Positions 16,217-23,845 of a stretch of DNA of 35,072 bases are shown in pieces; position 1 is the first letter of the stretch, and every line of letters begins with the position of its first letter. This DNA comes from Pseudomonadota bacterium (GTDB taxonomy: Bacteria; Pseudomonadota; Gammaproteobacteria; JAKAQQ01): the NCBI GenBank assembly GCA_021839245.1, contig JAKCBQ010000014.1, positions 1-35,072 of the forward strand. The letters are read 5' to 3'. The notes beneath the pieces are model-generated. The model did no database searches. It saw only the letters and a list, made by a program, of their open reading frames with translations, and was not told where the DNA came from. A program made the translations under genes and the position numbers.

Positions 16217-18712
16217 ATGGCTTTGTCAAACCGCCGCCCACACGACCCACCCCGGAGGGGACTGGGCCCCCAACTTCGCCAGGGACTCCTCGCCGGCGCC
16301 CTGTCGTTCCTGTTGCTCGCTTTCGTCGGCGTCGTCGCCACCGCCTCGGTTTATTTCTGGGTGGCCCCCAGTCTGCCCTCCCTAGCGCTCCTCCGCCACA
16401 TCGAGCTTCAGGCTCCGCTGCGAATCTACTCACGACACGGAGGGCTCATCGCCGAGTTCGGCAACGAGCGTCGCCGTCCGCTCGCTTACCACCAGTTGCC
16501 GCCACTTCTGATCGACGCTTTTCTGGCGGCGGAAGACGCCCGATTTTTCGCACACCCCGGGATCAGCGTGCTCGGCCTCACACGGGCGGCCATTCATCTC
16601 GTGCTCACCGGACACAAGACTCAAGGGGGGGGTACCATCAGCATGCAGGTGGCCCGCAACTATTTTCTCGGCCACCAGAAAACCTACATCCGCAAGATCC
16701 GTGAGGTGTTCCTCTCGCTGCGACTGGCCCACGACTTCAGCAAAGAAGAAGTGCTCCGGCTTTACCTCAACAAAATCTATTTCGGCAATCACGCCTACGG
16801 CATCGGTGCGGCGGCGGACGTCTACTACGGAACTCGCGTGAGCCGTCTCACCCTGCCCGAAATGGCCTTGCTCGCCGGATTGCCGCAGGCCCCTTCGCTG
16901 GACAACCCCGTGGCCAGCCCCCGGCGGGCCCGGGCCCGTCGGGCTTACGTCCTTGGACGCATGCTCAAGCTCGGCTACATCAACCGCGCGATGTACCGAG
17001 CCGCCATGAACGCTCCGATCCGGGTGCATCTGCACGGTCCGCACAGCGTTGTCCATGCTCCCTATGTCGCCGCCATGGTTCTTCAGTACATGGATCACCG
17101 GTTCGGCAAAGCGGCCACCACCCTCGGCTACGATGTCGTGACCACACTGTCCGCGCGCCTTCAGCACGACGCCAACGTAGCCTACAGGCGCGACCTCGAG
17201 GCGTATGGACGGGTCTACGGTTACCGAGGGCCATCGGGTGTGGTAGGCGATCCGCGTACACTCTCTGCCCGCGCGCGTCGACAAGCACTACGACGCATGA
17301 CCCACATCCACGGCTTACACCGGGCTTTGGTTGTCAACGTCTCCCGCCACTCCGCATCGGCAGTAACCCGCCGTGGCCTTGTCCATCTCGATTGGGCCGC
17401 CCTGTCTTGGGCCCGTCCGTTCCGCGGGGTCTCACACGTTTCCCCCCCCCTCACGAGCGCGCGCCAAGCCCTCACCTCCGGTGATCTGATTTATGTCATG
17501 CGCAACGGGGCCGGCCACTGGATCCTGGCCCAAATCCCCTGGGCTGAAGGGGGGCTCGTCTCCCTCGATCCGAAAGACGGAGCTGTGAGGGCCCTGGTCG
17601 GAGGGTTCTCCTACCGCCTCAGCAACTTCAACCGTGTCACCGAAGCCTATCGCCAGCCGGGATCTTCGTTCAAACCGTTCGTCTACTCGGCGGCACTGCA
17701 TTGGGGCATGACCCCGGCCACAGTCATCAACGACGCGCCCATCGTCGTCGCGAACGCTCGGCGTGAGAACATCTGGAAGCCGGGCAACTACACCGGACGC
17801 TTCTTTGGGCCAACCCGCCTGCGCGTCGCTTTGGCCCGCTCGCGGAATCTCGTGTCCGTACGCCTGCTGGACGACATTGGCGTGGGCTACGCCCTGAACT
17901 ACATCCGCCGCTTCGGCTTCAACCCCGATCGTCTCCCGCACGATCTCACACTCGTCCTCGGGAGCGCCGATGTCACCCCGTGGGCCATGGCTCGAGGATA
18001 CGCTGTATTTGCCAACGGGGGTTTCCTTGTGGCTCCCTACTTCATCAGGGCCGTAAGAACCGCAACCGGGGTTCCGGTCCTCCTTGCCGACCCACAGCAG
18101 GCCTGCCCACGTTGCGCTCTCCACGCTCCCCACGCGGCTACCGCAAAACAACAGAAGGGCTCCATCAAAATCGACGCCATCAATCCCGATCCTCCACGGC
18201 ATCCCCACGTCCTCGTGCTCCCGTCCGCGTTCCATCCCCGCATTGCTCCGCGCGTAATCACGCCTCAGAATGCTTATCTCATTACCAGCATGATGCAATC
18301 GGTGATCCAGTTCGGCACAGGCGTTGGGGCTCAATCCCTCCATCGCGTCGACCTGGCGGGCAAGACCGGGACGACCAACAACTACGTGGATGCCTGGTTC
18401 GGAGGATTCGATCCTTATTTGGTCACGCTGGTCTATGTGGGCCGAGACGATAACAAAACCTTAGGCTACGGTCAGGTTGGGGCTTTCGCCGCCCTCCCGA
18501 TGTGGGTTGATTTCATGGGACCGGCCCTGGCGAACCGACCCGACCTGCCCTACGCGCCCCCACCGGGAATCGTCGTTGCGCGCATCGACACGCGGACGGG
18601 CCTCCGCTGCGGCCCGAGCGACCCACACACGATGTTCGAGGTCTTTGAAGCCGGAAAACTCCCTTCGCTTTGTTCCAGCCCTCACCGTCACCGACACCAC
18701 CATATTTTTTGA
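16217..18712 (+). CDS. mrcA: Class A penicillin-binding protein 1A (peptidoglycan glycosyltransferase/transpeptidase)
   Basis: This 831-residue bifunctional enzyme polymerises and cross-links peptidoglycan in the periplasm. It has a basic cytoplasmic N-terminus, one membrane helix (about 25-47), then a GT51 domain with AAEDARFFAHPG (catalytic Glu106), GGGTISMQVARN, and RLYLNKIYFGNHAYGI. A PBP1A-type OB-like insert follows (about 310-430). The transpeptidase domain has SSFK (nucleophile Ser483), SRN and KTGTT (Lys716). Catalytic motifs are intact; the usual GGST of the GT51 motif 2 is GGGT here. The C-terminus ends in a short histidine/arginine-rich tail (PHRHRHHHIF). Divergence from pilM is the standard gammaproteobacterial ponA-pilM arrangement. 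Confidence 0.97.
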   Translation: MALSNRRPHDPPRRGLGPQLRQGLLAGALSFLLLAFVGVVATASVYFWVAPSLPSLALLRHIELQAPLRIYSRHGGLIAEFGNERRRPLAYHQLPPLLIDAFLAAEDARFFAHPGISVLGLTRAAIHLVLTGHKTQGGGTISMQVARNYFLGHQKTYIRKIREVFLSLRLAHDFSKEEVLRLYLNKIYFGNHAYGIGAAADVYYGTRVSRLTLPEMALLAGLPQAPSLDNPVASPRRARARRAYVLGRMLKLGYINRAMYRAAMNAPIRVHLHGPHSVVHAPYVAAMVLQYMDHRFGKAATTLGYDVVTTLSARLQHDANVAYRRDLEAYGRVYGYRGPSGVVGDPRTLSARARRQALRRMTHIHGLHRALVVNVSRHSASAVTRRGLVHLDWAALSWARPFRGVSHVSPPLTSARQALTSGDLIYVMRNGAGHWILAQIPWAEGGLVSLDPKDGAVRALVGGFSYRLSNFNRVTEAYRQPGSSFKPFVYSAALHWGMTPATVINDAPIVVANARRENIWKPGNYTGRFFGPTRLRVALARSRNLVSVRLLDDIGVGYALNYIRRFGFNPDRLPHDLTLVLGSADVTPWAMARGYAVFANGGFLVAPYFIRAVRTATGVPVLLADPQQACPRCALHAPHAATAKQQKGSIKIDAINPDPPRHPHVLVLPSAFHPRIAPRVITPQNAYLITSMMQSVIQFGTGVGAQSLHRVDLAGKTGTTNNYVDAWFGGFDPYLVTLVYVGRDDNKTLGYGQVGAFAALPMWVDFMGPALANRPDLPYAPPPGIVVARIDTRTGLRCGPSDPHTMFEVFEAGKLPSLCSSPHRHRHHHIF

Positions 18713-18782
18713 CTTTCGTCTCGCCATCGCTCATCACGAGTAAAATGCAGGAATCGTGAGACGAGGGAGCCTTTCCATTCCA

Positions 18783-19394
18783 ATGAGTCGTCGGCGCTTG
18801 CAGCGCGCCACGAGCGCCCGTCGTCAGGCCATCGCCGACGAAGCAGCGCGCCTCATGCTCGACCACGGGATCGCCGACTACGGGTTGGCAAAACGTAAGG
18901 CCGCGGTGGCGTTTGGCGAGCCTCCTCACGGGATTCACCTCCCCACAAACGAAGAAATCGAATCCGCCCGCCACCTGCGTCAGAGTCTCTACACTCCGGA
19001 CGCTTCCGTCAGGGTCGAACAGCTACGTCGCCTTGCTCTCCGGGTGATGAATTTTTTGCACCCTCTCAAGAGCGTCCTCACAGGGGACGCGCTGCGCGGT
19101 ATCGTGACGGCTCAAAGCAGACTCGAGTTGCACGTTTTTTGCCAAACGCCGGAAGAAGTGGCCTTGCACCTGCTCGACAAAGGTCTTCCTTACGAGCTTC
19201 AGAACCGTCGCTACCGTTTCCCTCGTTACGAGACATCGCTCACCGCGTTCGTTTTTGCTTACGACGGCTGTCCTGTTGTGCTCACACCGTTCACGGAAGA
19301 AGAGCGTCAACCGCCGCTCTCCCCTCTCGACGGGCAACCCTACCCGCGTGCGGACCGACGGGCCCTTCTTCTGCTCCTCGAGCGCGGCGCCTAA
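18783..19394 (+). CDS. Nucleotidyltransferase-fold family protein with degenerate catalytic motif
   Basis: This protein of about 203 residues has a helical N-terminus (ARLMLDHGIADYGLAKRKAA, then LPTNEEIESA), followed by a region that resembles a minimal nucleotidyltransferase core: LTGDALRGIVTAQSRLELHVF. In active enzymes the equivalent is GS...SDIDLH; here the metal-binding D-x-D is replaced by R-L-E. I recall similar helix-plus-degenerate-core proteins in other proteobacteria, usually left as hypothetical. The ATG at 18783 follows a GAGGGAG and matches where the conserved part begins. An in-frame GTG at 18756 would add nine residues. It is monocistronic, between mrcA and convergent gltA. 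Biological role is unknown. Confidence 0.7.
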   Translation: MSRRRLQRATSARRQAIADEAARLMLDHGIADYGLAKRKAAVAFGEPPHGIHLPTNEEIESARHLRQSLYTPDASVRVEQLRRLALRVMNFLHPLKSVLTGDALRGIVTAQSRLELHVFCQTPEEVALHLLDKGLPYELQNRRYRFPRYETSLTAFVFAYDGCPVVLTPFTEEERQPPLSPLDGQPYPRADRRALLLLLERGA

Positions 19395-19439
19395 CTTTAT
19401 CGAACCCCCGCCTCATCCGGAACAAAGCAACGCTCCGAA

Positions 19440-20756
19440 TCAGTTCTTTGCCTCCCGCGCTTCGAGCGGACGGTAGCTGCGCGGGCCTGAGCCGATGTAA
19501 ATCTGTCGTGGGCGACCGATACGTTGCTCGGGGTCCCGGATCATCTCTTGCCAATGAGCCACCCAGCCGACAGTCCGGGCGACGGCGAACATGGCCGTAA
19601 ACATGCTGGTCGGGATGCCAAGCGCACGATAGATAATCCCCGAATAAAAATCGACGTTCGGGTAGAGTTTGCGTTCGATGAAGTAGTCGTCCTTGAGAGC
19701 TATCTCCTCAAGCCTCTGGGCCAGCTCAAGCAGAGGATCGTGATCGTCACCCAGCCGGGTCAAGACACGATGAGCGACCTCGCGAATAATCCGCGCGCGT
19801 GGGTCGTAGTTCTTATAGACACGATGACCAAAGCCCATCAACCGGAAGGGATCGTTCTTGTCTTTGGCCCGCCCCAAAAACTTGGGGATATTCGCCACGG
19901 TACCGATGTCCTGAAGCATGTTGATCACAGCTTCGTTGGCGCCTCCGTGCGCAGGTCCCCACAGGCAGGCGATCCCGGCGGCAATGGCCGCGTAAGGATT
20001 GGTCCCTGAGCTTCCGGCCAGGCGTACCGTCGAAGTGCTGGCGTTCTGTTCGTGGTCGGCGTGGAGGACGAACAAGAGATCAAGAGCCTGAGCCGCCACC
20101 GGATCGACGCTGTAGGACTCACTGGGGACCGCGAAGAACATGTGCAGCAGATTCTCGGCGTACCCGAGATCGTTCCGCGGATAGACAAAAGGTTGCCCGA
20201 CCATATGTTTGTAGGCGGCCGCGGCGATGGTGGGGATCTTGGCCAAGATGCGGGTGGCAAAAAGGTGCTGCTTGGCCGGATCACGATAGTCGCCATCGCC
20301 GGGGTAGAACGCCGATAGCGAACCCACCGCCCCGGTCAACATCGCCATGGGATGGGCGTCGTGATGAAAACCGTTGAAGAAGCGAAGAAGGCTCTCGTTG
20401 ATCAGTGTATGGTGAACGATTTCGTGCTCGAACTCTCGAAGCTGCGAAGCCGTTGGCAGATCCCCGTTGAGGATGAGGTAGGCCACTTCCAGGAAGTGGC
20501 TTCGTTCGGCCAGCTCTTCCACCGGATATCCCCGGTACAGAAGAACCCCCTGGTCACCATCGATATAGGTGATGGCGCTCGTACACGAGGCCGTCGATCC
20601 AAAACCCGGATCGTAAGTGAATAGCCCATGATCGGCGTAAAGCCTGCCGATTTCAAGCGCGGAGGGGCCGAGTGTGCCATGACGCAGAGGGAGATCAATC
20701 ACCCCACTCCCACCCACAGGCTTGAGGGATTGTGTCTCGGATTTTCTGTCGACCAT
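19440..20756 (-). CDS. gltA: Citrate synthase (type II, GltA)
   Basis: GltA condenses oxaloacetate with acetyl-CoA to open the TCA cycle. The 438-residue protein aligns end to end with the proteobacterial hexameric type. It has [55 protein letters not shown] (His270), [14 protein letters not shown] (His311) and [11 protein letters not shown] (Asp369), which form the catalytic triad. GGAGGA lies eight bases before the ATG. It follows rpmE on the same strand after 101 bases, which contain no clear promoter. Confidence 0.97.
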   Translation of the reverse strand: MVDRKSETQSLKPVGGSGVIDLPLRHGTLGPSALEIGRLYADHGLFTYDPGFGSTASCTSAITYIDGDQGVLLYRGYPVEELAERSHFLEVAYLILNGDLPTASQLREFEHEIVHHTLINESLLRFFNGFHHDAHPMAMLTGAVGSLSAFYPGDGDYRDPAKQHLFATRILAKIPTIAAAAYKHMVGQPFVYPRNDLGYAENLLHMFFAVPSESYSVDPVAAQALDLLFVLHADHEQNASTSTVRLAGSSGTNPYAAIAAGIACLWGPAHGGANEAVINMLQDIGTVANIPKFLGRAKDKNDPFRLMGFGHRVYKNYDPRARIIREVAHRVLTRLGDDHDPLLELAQRLEEIALKDDYFIERKLYPNVDFYSGIIYRALGIPTSMFTAMFAVARTVGWVAHWQEMIRDPEQRIGRPRQIYIGSGPRSYRPLEAREAKN

Positions 20757-20848
20757 CTCACGATCCTCCGGTGTGTCACAACCGTCTCAACCGCCCCGCG
20801 TCACTCTCCCAAAGGCGATGCCCCAGTAGACATCGCAAACCGACTGCA

Positions 20849-20868
20849 GCGCTGGGCTCAGCCAGCGC
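20849..20868. terminator. Inverted repeat over the rpmE stop, possible terminator or attenuator
   Basis: GCGCTGG (20849-20855) and CCAGCGC (20862-20868) form a perfect 7-base stem with a 6-base loop. The loop includes the rpmE stop codon. No run of thymines follows on the minus strand, so this is not a textbook intrinsic terminator. It may slow transcription or protect the rpmE 3' end. Confidence 0.35.
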
Positions 20869-21070
20869 CGCGTGCATACTTGCGACGAAACTTGTCAACG
20901 CGTCCAGCGGTGTCGACAAGTTTCTGTTTCCCGGTATAAAAAGGATGGCAATTCGCACAAACTTCGATATGGAGATCGTCTTTCTCGACGGTCGAGCGGG
21001 TCAAGAAGCGCGCACCGCAACTGCAGGTTACGTTGATATCGTGATAAGTGGGATGGATACCGTCTTTCAT
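20858..21070 (-). CDS. rpmE: 50S ribosomal protein L31 (zinc-binding form)
   Basis: The 70-residue protein begins [19 protein letters not shown] and ends [15 protein letters not shown], as in E. coli RpmE. It keeps the four cysteines (Cys16, Cys18, Cys37, Cys40; CSCG and CANC) that bind zinc in the C+ form and allow it to act as a zinc store. The open frame extends upstream to 21139, but the conserved protein starts at the ATG at 21070, which has GAGG eight bases before it. A possible -10 (TAGAAT on the minus strand, near 21155-21160) precedes it. Confidence 0.97.
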   Translation of the reverse strand: MKDGIHPTYHDINVTCSCGARFLTRSTVEKDDLHIEVCANCHPFYTGKQKLVDTAGRVDKFRRKYARGAG

Positions 21071-21178
21071 GAATTGGGCCTCAACCTTTGGTGCACCAGA
21101 GTACCCTCTGGCGTCCGACGTAAACAGGAAGATCTTCAACGATCGCTGTGGGTTATTCTACCATGACCATGCTGGGGA

Positions 21179-21290
21179 TTGAAGCGGCTTGGGGCATCCA
21201 ATAATGACCGGCTTCAAACGGGAGGCCGAGCAGCAACCATATAAAATAGGGGCTTCGTAGCTTCCCCTCCCACAGGCCTCCCATTCCATC
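21179..21290. promoter_or_regulatory. Nested inverted repeats upstream of the 21291 gene
   Basis: Three inverted repeats are stacked in 104 bases. TTGAAGC/GCTTCAA is at 21179-21185 and 21211-21217. GGGAGGCC/GGCCTCCC is at 21220-21227 and 21275-21282. AGGGG/CCCCT is nested inside at 21248-21252 and 21264-21268. A TATAAAAT block at 21240-21247 is a good -10 candidate for the plus strand, but there is no matching -35. If transcription starts just after it, the inner hairpin lies in the leader. The outer pair straddles the -10 candidate and could be an operator. No Shine-Dalgarno is visible before the ATG at 21291. Confidence 0.4.
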
Positions 21291-21680
21291 ATGACCAAAG
21301 CATTCCTGCATTCTTCTTCTCCCGTCGGGCTTGAAGCCACTGATCCCGATCAACTACGAACCCTCGTAATCGAGGAGTCTCTTACCGCCGTTGAGCGAAT
21401 TAACCGCTATCTTCTGCAACTCCTCCATGAGGATCACGCCCGCAAGGGGTTGCTGACGTCATTGACTGGCCTCAGTGACGCGTCACGTCAAGCTCTCTTG
21501 ACTCTTCTCGACCGTCCTTGGGCCGAAGTGGAAGCGCAGGTCGCCCGTCTGTCTTCCCCCTTGTGGCGCCTGACGGATCATCCCGGATGTTGGCAAAGAC
21601 TAGCCACGGGGTGCGGCGACCCCCAAGAAATGGCTTGCGTAGACGGTGGCCTCTGGCCACACTCAGCTTCAGCACAGTAA
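21291..21680 (+). CDS. Small helical protein of unknown function, weakly FlhD-like
   Basis: This 129-residue protein is predicted to be almost entirely helical in its middle (about residues 20-90: LVIEESLTAVERINRYLLQL, LLTSLTGLSDASRQALLTLL). The helices end in PLWRLTDHPG, a pattern that loosely recalls FlhD, the flagellar master regulator subunit (helices followed by an FRFDD-like turn). The similarity is too weak for naming. It has four-base-free flanks, no signal peptide and two cysteines near the end (Cys99, Cys108 region). It stands alone, divergent from rpmE, behind an unusual hairpin-rich leader and before a structured noncoding segment. Codon usage looks slightly less GC-rich than its neighbours. 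The protein is likely real, given the open frame and upstream -10, but unproven. Confidence 0.5.
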   Translation: MTKAFLHSSSPVGLEATDPDQLRTLVIEESLTAVERINRYLLQLLHEDHARKGLLTSLTGLSDASRQALLTLLDRPWAEVEAQVARLSSPLWRLTDHPGCWQRLATGCGDPQEMACVDGGLWPHSASAQ

Positions 21681-21691
21681 GCACTGAATCT

Positions 21692-21714
21692 CCCCATGGC
21701 TTAAAGCTAGGGGG
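21692..21714. repeat. Imperfect hairpin after the 21291 gene
   Basis: CCCC-A-TGGC, loop TTAAA, GCTA-G-GGGG forms an eight-pair stem with one A/G mismatch and one G/T wobble, starting 12 bases after the stop codon. No thymine run follows, so it is a weak terminator at best. Its shape and the preceding GAATCT resemble right-end hairpins of IS200/IS605-type elements, but no transposase or left end was found. Confidence 0.4.
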
Positions 21715-21783
21715 TTGCGCGGCTTATTTGGTCAGCTATCAGATACGAACGACGGCCGCCAACGGCACCGTAGGCGTCGACGT

Positions 21784-21803
21784 GTCTCTTGGCTTGGAGA
21801 GAC
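21784..21803. repeat. Short perfect hairpin
   Basis: GTCTCT (21784-21789) and AGAGAC (21798-21803) are exact inverted copies around an 8-base loop, four bases before the large palindrome at 21807-21872. Together they make a compact run of stem-loops in a segment without coding signal. Confidence 0.5.
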
Positions 21804-21806
21804 CTG

Positions 21807-21872
21807 CCGCCGACTCGAAGCCCGTTCTCACCGCTCTGCAGAGCGGTGAGAACGGGCTCGGTGAGTCGGCGG
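21807..21872. repeat. Large interrupted palindrome (38-base perfect core plus 10-base outer arms)
   Basis: The core 21820-21857 is a perfect palindrome: the 19 bases 21820-21838 are the exact reverse complement of 21839-21857, centred on CTGCAG. Outside it, CCGCCGACTC (21807-21816) pairs with GAGTCGGCGG (21863-21872) across short unpaired spacers of 3 and 5 bases. The whole can fold into a 29-pair hairpin on either strand. It begins 22 bases beyond the HU-family stop codon. Neither side has a thymine tract, so it is not a standard intrinsic terminator. A REP-like element, a mobile-element remnant, or an RNA-stabilising 3' structure are alternatives. Confidence 0.85.
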
Positions 21873-21893
21873 GAAAGAAGCTACGACGGCGAT

Positions 21894-22232
21894 TCAGACG
21901 GCGTCTTTGAGCTTTTTCAGGGCTTGAATTTTCACGACACGACGCGCCGGCTTGGCCTTGAATACCGCAGGCTCACCGGTGAAGGGATTGACGCCGTGGC
22001 GGGCCTTGGTGGCCGGTTTGTGCTGAATCTTGATTTTGAGAACACCAGGGAGCACGAAAAGACCGCTGCCACGCCGCCCGAGGCTCTTGTGGATCAGAAC
22101 CTCAAGGCCATCGAAGACAGAGGCAACTTGTTTGCGGCTGAGCCCTGTTTCTTCCGCGAGAACACGCAAAATCTCGCTCTTGCTCATGGCTTTGGGCTTC
22201 TCGTTGGTATTTTTGCGATCGGTAGGTGTCAT
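21894..22232 (-). CDS. HU-family nucleoid-associated DNA-binding protein
   Basis: This 112-residue protein has a basic N-terminal extension (about residues 1-15), then the HU core: MSKSEILRVLAEETGLSRKQVASVFDGLEVLI (helices 1-2) and FVLPGVLKIKIQHKPATKARHGVNPFTGEPAVF. The GVNPFTGE element is the tip of the DNA-gripping beta arm (RNPxTG in HU). It should bind and bend DNA as a dimer. The ATG at 22232 has GAGGA a few bases upstream; an ATG at 22292 in the same frame adds residues unlike HU. The form with a lysine-rich head resembles the single-domain HU-like proteins found alongside hupA/hupB in many proteobacteria. Confidence 0.9.
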   Translation of the reverse strand: MTPTDRKNTNEKPKAMSKSEILRVLAEETGLSRKQVASVFDGLEVLIHKSLGRRGSGLFVLPGVLKIKIQHKPATKARHGVNPFTGEPAVFKAKPARRVVKIQALKKLKDAV

Positions 22233-22346
22233 GAAGGATCCTCGATTGAATGGAATGAAATGAACAAACTGACGACCGGCAAGTTCTGTCACGACCGGGC
22301 GTCTTGCGCGACGCCGAACGGCGCTCCGGGAACGCGGACGTGCATG

Positions 22347-22352
22347 AATCTA
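22347..22352 (-). promoter_or_regulatory. Extended -10 candidate for the HU-family gene
   Basis: On the minus strand TGCTAGATT forms an extended -10 (TGn plus TAGATT) about 115 bases upstream of the ATG, just after a T5 tract. No clear -35 is present, as extended -10 promoters allow. The 165 bases between yggT and this gene hold nothing else I can identify. Confidence 0.35.
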
Positions 22353-22397
22353 GCACAAAAACTTTGGCCGCGTTCGCCCTCCGACACCTCCCCCGCC

Positions 22398-22940
22398 TCA
22401 GAAAGCGGGCAGAAAGATGAGAAGGGCGCCGATGATGAGGAGCACCACAAGGGGAGTGAAGTCGACGTTCCCTCGGGGAGGGAAGAGCCGACGTAACGGC
22501 CCCAGAAGCGGCGCCACCAGAGCGGCCGCGGCACCGGTCAGACCCGGCGGAAGAGCTATAAATCCCGCCAGAATGTAGATGATGAGGATAAAGGCGTAGA
22601 GGACGAGAGTCAGATCAATTGTTCCCAAGACGGCTTCCAGGGCAAGGACGGGAATTCCCGGCTCCGGAGCACCCAAGACGAGTGGTCGCAGCAACACTTG
22701 GAGCAAGATGATCCCCAGGGCCGCAACCCAAGCTTGCAGGTTGACCGACCGACGTCGCCCCCCGAATCTCAGGCGGGTGTCACGTCGTGGCGGTGTCCAA
22801 CGCAGGAGCAACTGCATCAGGGGCTGGGCGTAGGAAAGGCGAGCGGCATCCGCGGCAGCACGAAGGAGAGCCAAAAGCGCACAAAAGGTCAACGCGGTCG
22901 ATATGAGGAACCAGAGCGCCTGCGCGGGATGGAACGTCAC
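22398..22940 (-). CDS. yggT: YggT-family inner-membrane protein
   Basis: This 180-residue protein has two YGGT modules, each of two membrane helices (roughly residues 5-30 and 65-90; then 100-130 and 155-180). Each module is followed by a conserved short motif, seen clearly in the second as LLGPLRRLFPPRGNVDFTPLVVLLI. The family is implicated in osmotic shock tolerance and, in relatives, in cell division or photosystem assembly; its exact role is unsettled. The GTG start at 22940 overlaps the proC stop (GTGA). An in-frame ATG further upstream lies within proC and is unlikely. Confidence 0.9.
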   Translation of the reverse strand: MTFHPAQALWFLISTALTFCALLALLRAAADAARLSYAQPLMQLLLRWTPPRRDTRLRFGGRRRSVNLQAWVAALGIILLQVLLRPLVLGAPEPGIPVLALEAVLGTIDLTLVLYAFILIIYILAGFIALPPGLTGAAAALVAPLLGPLRRLFPPRGNVDFTPLVVLLIIGALLIFLPAF

Positions 22941-23770
22941 GACACCACCTCGTCGCCTCTGAGCGAGAGTGCACGGGTCCACGCGGCACGAACCGCCGAA
23001 CGCACGAGGGGGGAGAAGCCTCCCTCAGAAAGGACCCGCAGAGCCGCCTCGGTGGTTCCGCCCGGAGACGCCACCCGCGCGCACAGCGCCGCAGCGTCCC
23101 CTCCCGTGGCAGCAAGCAGTGCGGGGGTCGCCGCAACCGTCCCGGCCACCAACTGCTCGGCCAAGGGCTGCGATAGGCCGAGTGCCATACCTTCCTCGAT
23201 CATTGACTCCATCAGGGCAAGCACGTAAGCAATACCGCTTCCAGAGAGGGCTGTGACCGCGTCGAGATCCTCTTCACGGGCACACCAGTGCACGTCTCCG
23301 ACGGCCGCGAGGAGGCTCGCGGCCCAAGACCGGGCCTTCTCGTCGCTTGCCGGTGTGGCGTAAAGCGCGCTGACTGCGCGTCCGATCGTTGCGGCGAGGT
23401 TGGGCATGGCACGGGCGAGCGGTCGCGTTTCCCAGTGGACGGCCAAGCGTTTGGTAGAAACACCTGCCGCCAGACTAAGCAGAAGACTTCCATCCGGCCA
23501 TTGAAACGGGCTCAGGGCATTGAGGGCCGCGTCAGCGTCCTTGGGCTTGACGGCAAGCACCACGACATCGGTCCGTGCGGTTGCCGTCGGGGACGCAAGA
23601 ACCTCAATCCGGAGCGTCTCCCGGGCGCGCTCACGGGCGTGCGAATCGGTCTCGACGGCCCGTAAACACGACCGCGACCAGCCGGCTTTAAGCAGCCCGT
23701 GAACAAGCGCCGTGCCCATCCGCCCGAGCCCAAGAACCGTGACCGAGGGTCTAGAGAATCTTTCCGTCAT
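22937..23770 (-). CDS. proC: Pyrroline-5-carboxylate reductase
   Basis: ProC reduces pyrroline-5-carboxylate to proline with NAD(P)H. The 277-residue protein shows the dinucleotide-binding VTVLGLGRMGTALVHGLL, VVLAVKPKDADAAL, LARAMPNLAATIGRAVSALY, and the C-terminal signature ALSGSGIAYVLALMESMIEEG with VASPGGTTEAALRVL. The ATG at 23770 has GGGGTG upstream; a start at 23776 is two codons longer. In many gammaproteobacteria yggS lies between pilT and proC; it is absent from this junction. Confidence 0.95.
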   Translation of the reverse strand: MTERFSRPSVTVLGLGRMGTALVHGLLKAGWSRSCLRAVETDSHARERARETLRIEVLASPTATARTDVVVLAVKPKDADAALNALSPFQWPDGSLLLSLAAGVSTKRLAVHWETRPLARAMPNLAATIGRAVSALYATPASDEKARSWAASLLAAVGDVHWCAREEDLDAVTALSGSGIAYVLALMESMIEEGMALGLSQPLAEQLVAGTVAATPALLAATGGDAAALCARVASPGGTTEAALRVLSEGGFSPLVRSAVRAAWTRALSLRGDEVVS

Positions 23771-23845
23771 GAGCACCCCACACGCAGGCTTGCTAGTCTA
23801 TAGCCAGGTAACCCTTGAACAAGTATAGGGAACCGGTGAGGCCTC
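23771..23845. promoter_or_regulatory. Divergent proC / pilT intergenic region
   Basis: The 75 bases contain TATAGG at 23824-23829, a plausible -10 for pilT that would give a short leader, and TATAGA on the minus strand (about 23798-23803) as a -10 for proC. Neither has a good -35 at standard spacing. TGAGG five bases before the pilT ATG is its ribosome site. Confidence 0.35.

Noticed and set aside
16430..18343. Two minus-strand frames (284 and 303 codons) opposite mrcA
   Set aside because: mrcA is intact on the plus strand with all catalytic motifs; the antisense frames have none.
21807..21872. Intrinsic terminator of the HU-family gene
   Set aside because: The stem is far longer than usual and no thymine tract follows on either strand, so it is listed as a palindromic repeat instead.
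21681..21893. IS200/IS605 element
   Set aside because: A right-end-like hairpin and a palindrome are present, but no TnpA, TnpB or left end is found in this window, so an insertion sequence is not called.
21518..22496. Overlapping plus-strand frames through the palindrome and opposite the HU-family gene
   Set aside because: One reads through the hairpins and the other is antisense to the HU-family protein. Neither has a ribosome site or family resemblance.
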